Of a stretch of 64,000 nt of DNA, positions 60,677 to 64,000 are shown in pieces. A model generated the notes under the pieces. It saw only the letters and a program-made list of their open reading frames with translations. It did no database searches and was not told the origin of the DNA. Source of the DNA: Stratiolaelaps scimitus (Eukaryota > Arthropoda > Arachnida > Mesostigmata > Laelapidae); the NCBI GenBank assembly GCA_019614645.1, contig JABWDB010000013.1:3586501-3650500 (forward strand). The letters are read 5' to 3'. The first letter of the stretch is position 1, and every line of letters starts with the position of its first letter. The position numbers and the translations under genes are program-made.

Positions 60677-60803
60677 AGGGCGCGCAGCCTTACGATGGAC
60701 GGGGACGAAGACCCTTCGCACTAACCAACAATACGTTGCTCTCTTCTTGTTGTCGCTGTTCTGTGCCATCGGCGATTTCTGTTGCCGATGTTGTGTGTTT
60801 CAG
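60677..60803 (+). CDS. Candidate short exon with good splice signals
   Basis: A pyrimidine tract (TTTCATTCTTTTTAG) ends at 60676, and TTTCAG/GTAAGC gives a strong donor at 60804. The 127-bp interval is open in one frame, encoding a basic start and a hydrophobic, Cys-rich segment (YVALFLLSLFCAIGDFCCRC). An in-frame ATG at 60630 lies just upstream of the acceptor, so a 5' terminal exon 60630-60803 is the alternative; that version would start with a signal-like sequence. The last bases (GTGTTTCAG/GTAAGC) also loosely resemble a ratchet motif, but the pyrimidine content there is poor. No family is recognised. Confidence 0.28.
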
Positions 60804-61156
60804 GTAAGCGTCTTACGCAAATCCCCGAAACGCTTAGGGCCATTGTGGGGACGTGTGTCGCCGAGCCGAGCGGAGCCAAGCCGGCGACTTATAGCGGCGA
60901 CAAGCGTCAAGGTAGCGTCAACGAGCGACGAGGTCCGGTGCTGCTGCTGCTGCTGCTGCCGATTGTGATTCTCCTTCGGCTACAGCTGCTGGTCGATCGT
61001 CCAATCGTCTCCAGGGCTTCTGTGCGTTCAGCAGCGGCCTCTCGCGGATCGGCTGACTGACTGACAGCCTGACTCGTAGACAGAGACGCGGAGCAGATAG
61101 CGAGATTTATATGAATACACTATACGCGAATGTACAATACAATAGATGTATACGCG
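60804..61156. other. GC-rich sequence downstream of the candidate exon
   Basis: Contains (CTG)n at 60939-60959 and GACT/GCCT units near 61051-61068. No exon is supported. Confidence 0.35.
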
Positions 61157-61182
61157 ATATATATATATATATATATATATAT
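61157..61182. repeat. (TA)n microsatellite
   Basis: Uninterrupted run of about 13 units. Confidence 0.95.
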
Positions 61183-62439
61183 AGATGGGCCCTTCAGAAA
61201 ATGGGAGGTTGGCTCAGCTGTCGCGAGCTGCGAACATCGAAAGATAACCAGGAGGTTCGTTCAGACGACCGTTTTTTAGCGGCGGTCCGCCGAATGGAGA
61301 CGGGGCTCCCCCCAATCCCCCTGGTGCAGAGAATGGTCCTGGACAAACCTCTGGAGTGGACTAACCACGTCATCTAGTTACGTCCCAGTGAGTACCTCTG
61401 TATGTGTACGTCTTCGCGTGCTTATTTCGCGGCAGATAGCACACACTCCGCGTGAACACAACGGTCTATATCGGCTCGGTTCGTTTGAATCATCGGCTGT
61501 GTAATCACAAGCGATCGCTGTGCAATAGGACAAATTGTGTTCCGTTCTCTTGACGACTGGCTGTCTTTTCAACTAGGCTCGTTATCCAATATTCTATCTA
61601 TCTATGTACCTATCGATTCTATATATATATATATTGAAGTCAAAATCAAACATATATATCTATTGGCATTGTGGCTTTTATTCTGGAAAGCAGTCATGCA
61701 TTCGTGTCGGCGCGGCATTGTACACCAGGCGTACATACTAGGTTGAAGATACAGAGAGAGAGAGAGCGAGAACAAGAGGAAAACAACGTATTCTGGTACA
61801 CACAACAAATACTTGTGTCTCACGAAAGGATTGGACTGGTTGTCAATGTTCGTTATAAAAAAATGATCTTCTATGCACGGTCGACTAGTTACCACCGAAT
61901 GATGATACATGTCCACGTCCGAAATGTATTAACAGTAGCTGAAGAAGCACAAAGAACGCATGAACATTGGAGCAGAAACGATGAGATACGCTTTCCCTAT
62001 TGTTGTTGCTGTTGTTGTTGTATCAAGCTTGTGCTGTTCATACAACGAACCTGTCTCTGGCTCTCTCGCCACCCCGAACATAACGCTACACCACATAATG
62101 TGGATCAATCATTATTTAGCGGCTTCGACGCGAATAGTATGTGGTGGGATCTACCGTTCACGACGCTGTTTGATGACAATTGCTAGACAGGAACTGAACT
62201 CTTACTCTACGCATCGATTTGCATAGCCGGCTGTCTAGCCACAGCGACTTATTAACAACCATCACTTATTAATAATCATTCGCCACGATTAACGATCACA
62301 GCATGCATTCGAATACATGGTGCGATTGTTAACGTTGAGCGGTACAGCAGTATTGTATGGCTGGGAATTTGGGTGTAAAACAGCTGTTTCGGTTTTTGGT
62401 TTTGGGGGTGTGACACCACCATGTGGCTATGCTGTTAGA

Positions 62440-62441
<2 letters not shown>
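61183..62441. other. Non-coding stretch, no gene seen
   Basis: A TA run lies at 61620-61634 and a (GA)n tract at 61752-61770. Frames at 61671-62226 are not recognised. Confidence 0.35.

Positions 62442-62481
<40 letters not shown>
62442..62481. repeat. (TA)n microsatellite
   Basis: Uninterrupted run of about 20 units. Confidence 0.95.
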
Positions 62482-62485
<4 letters not shown>

Positions 62486-62602
62486 TGTCTATTTATCCCG
62501 TTCTGCTATGCCGCGCTTCTCTTCGGGTCATAACCACTGCTATTTCCTAGCAAATCAGCAGAGTCGAATACATATAGACCCCTCAGAGAGAGCGAGAGAG
62601 AG

Positions 62603-62905
62603 ATGGATAAGCAGCCGCATGTGGGCACCACTTCCGAATCCAACAATTGCCACCGCCGCAACCGAGTCGCCTGCATCTCCATGTCTGTCTTGGGATGTCT
62701 GCTCGTGAGCGTTGTGTTGTGTGGTTACGCCGGTTGTGCTGAAGCTGTTTCGCTGCCAATTGATGTATACGTATACGGTGTACGTTCATATAGGAACAAT
62801 ACCGGGGGTTCATCCTTCTCTCGGAGCACTGGTGTGTTTTCTCAGACGCGCGCGAGCTCTCTCTCTCTCGTACGGGAGCGAGAGGGAGAGATATTTATCA
62901 GTTAG
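62603..62905 (+). CDS. Candidate N-terminal exon, signal-anchor protein
   Basis: An ATG at 62603 in fair initiation context (G at -3, G at +4), just after a GA-rich leader, opens a frame starting MDKQPHVGTTSESNNCHRRN. It continues with a hydrophobic segment SMSVLGCLLVSVVLCGYAGC that ends in small residues followed by AEAVSLP, a believable signal-peptidase site. The composition of this first part is not repeat-derived, unlike most frames here. GGT/GTACGT near 62780 is a reasonable donor; beyond it the frame is lower quality and runs into a CT/GA tract before the stop at 62905. It could be the first coding exon of a secreted or type II membrane protein whose other exons lie outside the window. 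The family is unknown. Confidence 0.3.
   Translation: MDKQPHVGTTSESNNCHRRNRVACISMSVLGCLLVSVVLCGYAGCAEAVSLPIDVYVYGVRSYRNNTGGSSFSRSTGVFSQTRASSLSLVREREGEIFIS
62851..62895. repeat. (CT)n...(GA)n inverted tract
   Basis: GAGCTCTCTCTCTCTC is followed within ten bases by GGGAGCGAGAGGGAGAG, so the two halves can pair. Confidence 0.85.
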
Positions 62906-63611
62906 CATTAGTTTGAGGAACTGCAGCGTCGGGAAGCGAATCCTGCTTCCCTTCGACGGTGGCAGTGGCTTTGCAATAAATCCCACGCGCGCGCGAGAGC
63001 AGAAGTAACAGCAGCAACAACCTCAATATCGGCGCGACGGCGGTGAGCGTCGCAAAAGAACAACAACAACAGAAACAGAAACAATGACAGGAACAGCCGC
63101 CGCAGCAGCCGCGGCGGCACAGGACAGTGATTATCTGGCGCGTTCATTATTGTTCCACATTGCTCGTTGTTGACGTCGTTGTCGTCGTTGTTGTTGTTGC
63201 TATTAGCGGCGCGGGTGTCTCATTTCTCGAGCAGCAGCGATCAGATTGTACGATTCAAGCTGCGTCGTTGAAATAGGAGGGGGCCGGGTATGTTACCCGT
63301 ACACGGGTTCGCCCTCCTTCGACGGGAGCAAAGCGTAACCGTTTGCTTGCCCTGTTTCGCTTTTATGTGACCCTTCAAATATCGGCGGCGTCATGTGGCG
63401 GCTTCTGCAGCCGGCGATAGATATACTTCTACTGCTACGAGCGGTAGCTACAGCTAGCAACGATTGGGGGGGCGGGGAGGTGGAGGGGCGAGTATATTTA
63501 TGTCTATGTAAGATCGAGGGAAGGCAGAAAGATTGACGGGAATATCGCATCGCAGACGGCGAAACCGATCAACGTCAGCATTCGGTTCCTCTGCTTGTAC
63601 ATCGCTACTAG

Positions 63612-63643
<32 letters not shown>

Positions 63644-64000
63644 GTGTATATATAGTTAAGTGGCTTGGGTGGCCGGCGTGGGCGATGCGAGACTGTAAAC
63701 CAGCAAAAGAATAAAGCACTGGCTTGAGCACATGTCGAATAAGCGTGCCATCAGCGCGTTCAGTTTATAATCGCTTAAGGCAATATATGGATAACCATAG
63801 ACGATAAGCATAGCATATATGGAGCAGAAAATGCATAGCAATCACCCCCTCTTAGAACTGCCCTAGCTCGGGTCGTTCAACGACGGCGCGTTCGATTGTA
63901 ACAACGCCAGCGCTAAGATGTGCTGCCTCCTAATGCAGTCCATGTACAGCAGCCGCACCCCTCCCCTCCCTCGTAACGACGTCGAGTAACTTCGTTCATT
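62906..64000. other. Terminal GC-rich to mixed stretch
   Basis: Contains CAA/CAG runs near 63008-63080, GTT/GTC units at 63170-63205, a G-rich patch near 63465-63485 and the TA tract at 63613-63654. No gene is supported. Confidence 0.35.
63613..63654. repeat. (TA)n microsatellite
   Basis: TA run interrupted by GTG near its 3' end. Confidence 0.95.

Noticed and set aside
60140..60769. 209-codon minus-strand open frame, the longest in the window
   Set aside because: It crosses a (TA)n array, read as Ile-Tyr, and a CTG tract, read as Ser/Asn runs. The composition follows the repeats and no domain is visible.
1..64000. CRISPR arrays, bacterial operons, rRNA genes, phage or plasmid functions
   Set aside because: No regularly spaced direct repeats with unique spacers, no ribosome-binding-site-led gene series and no rRNA-like conserved blocks. 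The sequence is eukaryotic in character.

Overview
The window looks like eukaryotic nuclear DNA from a gene-poor stretch: no prokaryotic-style operon, no dense coding, no rRNA or convincing tRNA gene. Long (TA)n microsatellites recur every few kilobases, with (AAT)n, (CAG/CTG)n, (GA/CT)n, (GT)n and (CCG)n tracts and decayed transposable elements between them. The mix of Ty3/gypsy and non-LTR (CR1/jockey-like) remnants, tRNA-like short repeats and GAGA tracts would suit an arthropod, possibly a chelicerate such as a mite or tick. That is an inference from sequence texture; no gene here identifies the host.

Layout. 1-4460: low-complexity DNA, rich in trinucleotide repeats at 2.1-3.3 kb. 4467-4905: broken 3' end of a non-LTR reverse transcriptase. 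4.9-14 kb: repeat-bearing non-coding DNA with GAGA and GACT/GGCT tracts. 14854-16460 (minus): decayed Ty3/gypsy integrase, split by or joined to an LTR-like block (15682-15956) whose 3' half recurs at 23184-23320. 17.3-18.8 kb: GC-richer, with one candidate exon. 18.8-38 kb: mostly featureless, with microsatellites and two weak exon candidates. 38255-38387 (plus) and 52297-52430 (minus): two copies of a short interspersed repeat with a tRNA-like B box. 43214-43250: a juxtaposed 3'/5' splice site that fits the recursive-splicing motif of very long introns. 44-64 kb: GC-rich, trinucleotide-rich blocks alternating with AT-rich DNA, holding several short reading frames with signal-peptide-like or transmembrane segments. 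58222-58650: 3' terminus of a second non-LTR element, with AATAAA and a short TTGAA-type tail.

I could not identify one conserved, functional host protein. The reading frames listed as CDS are low-confidence candidates chosen for a real ATG, splice signals or a membrane segment; most may be chance, because CTG tracts read as poly-leucine and (TA)n as Ile-Tyr. The simplest reading is intronic or intergenic sequence of a large arthropod genome. The recursive-splice motif and GC-rich blocks would fit the interior or 5' region of one or more long genes. I did not find an undescribed biological system; the most checkable observations are the repeat families, the splice motif and an 18-bp hairpin.
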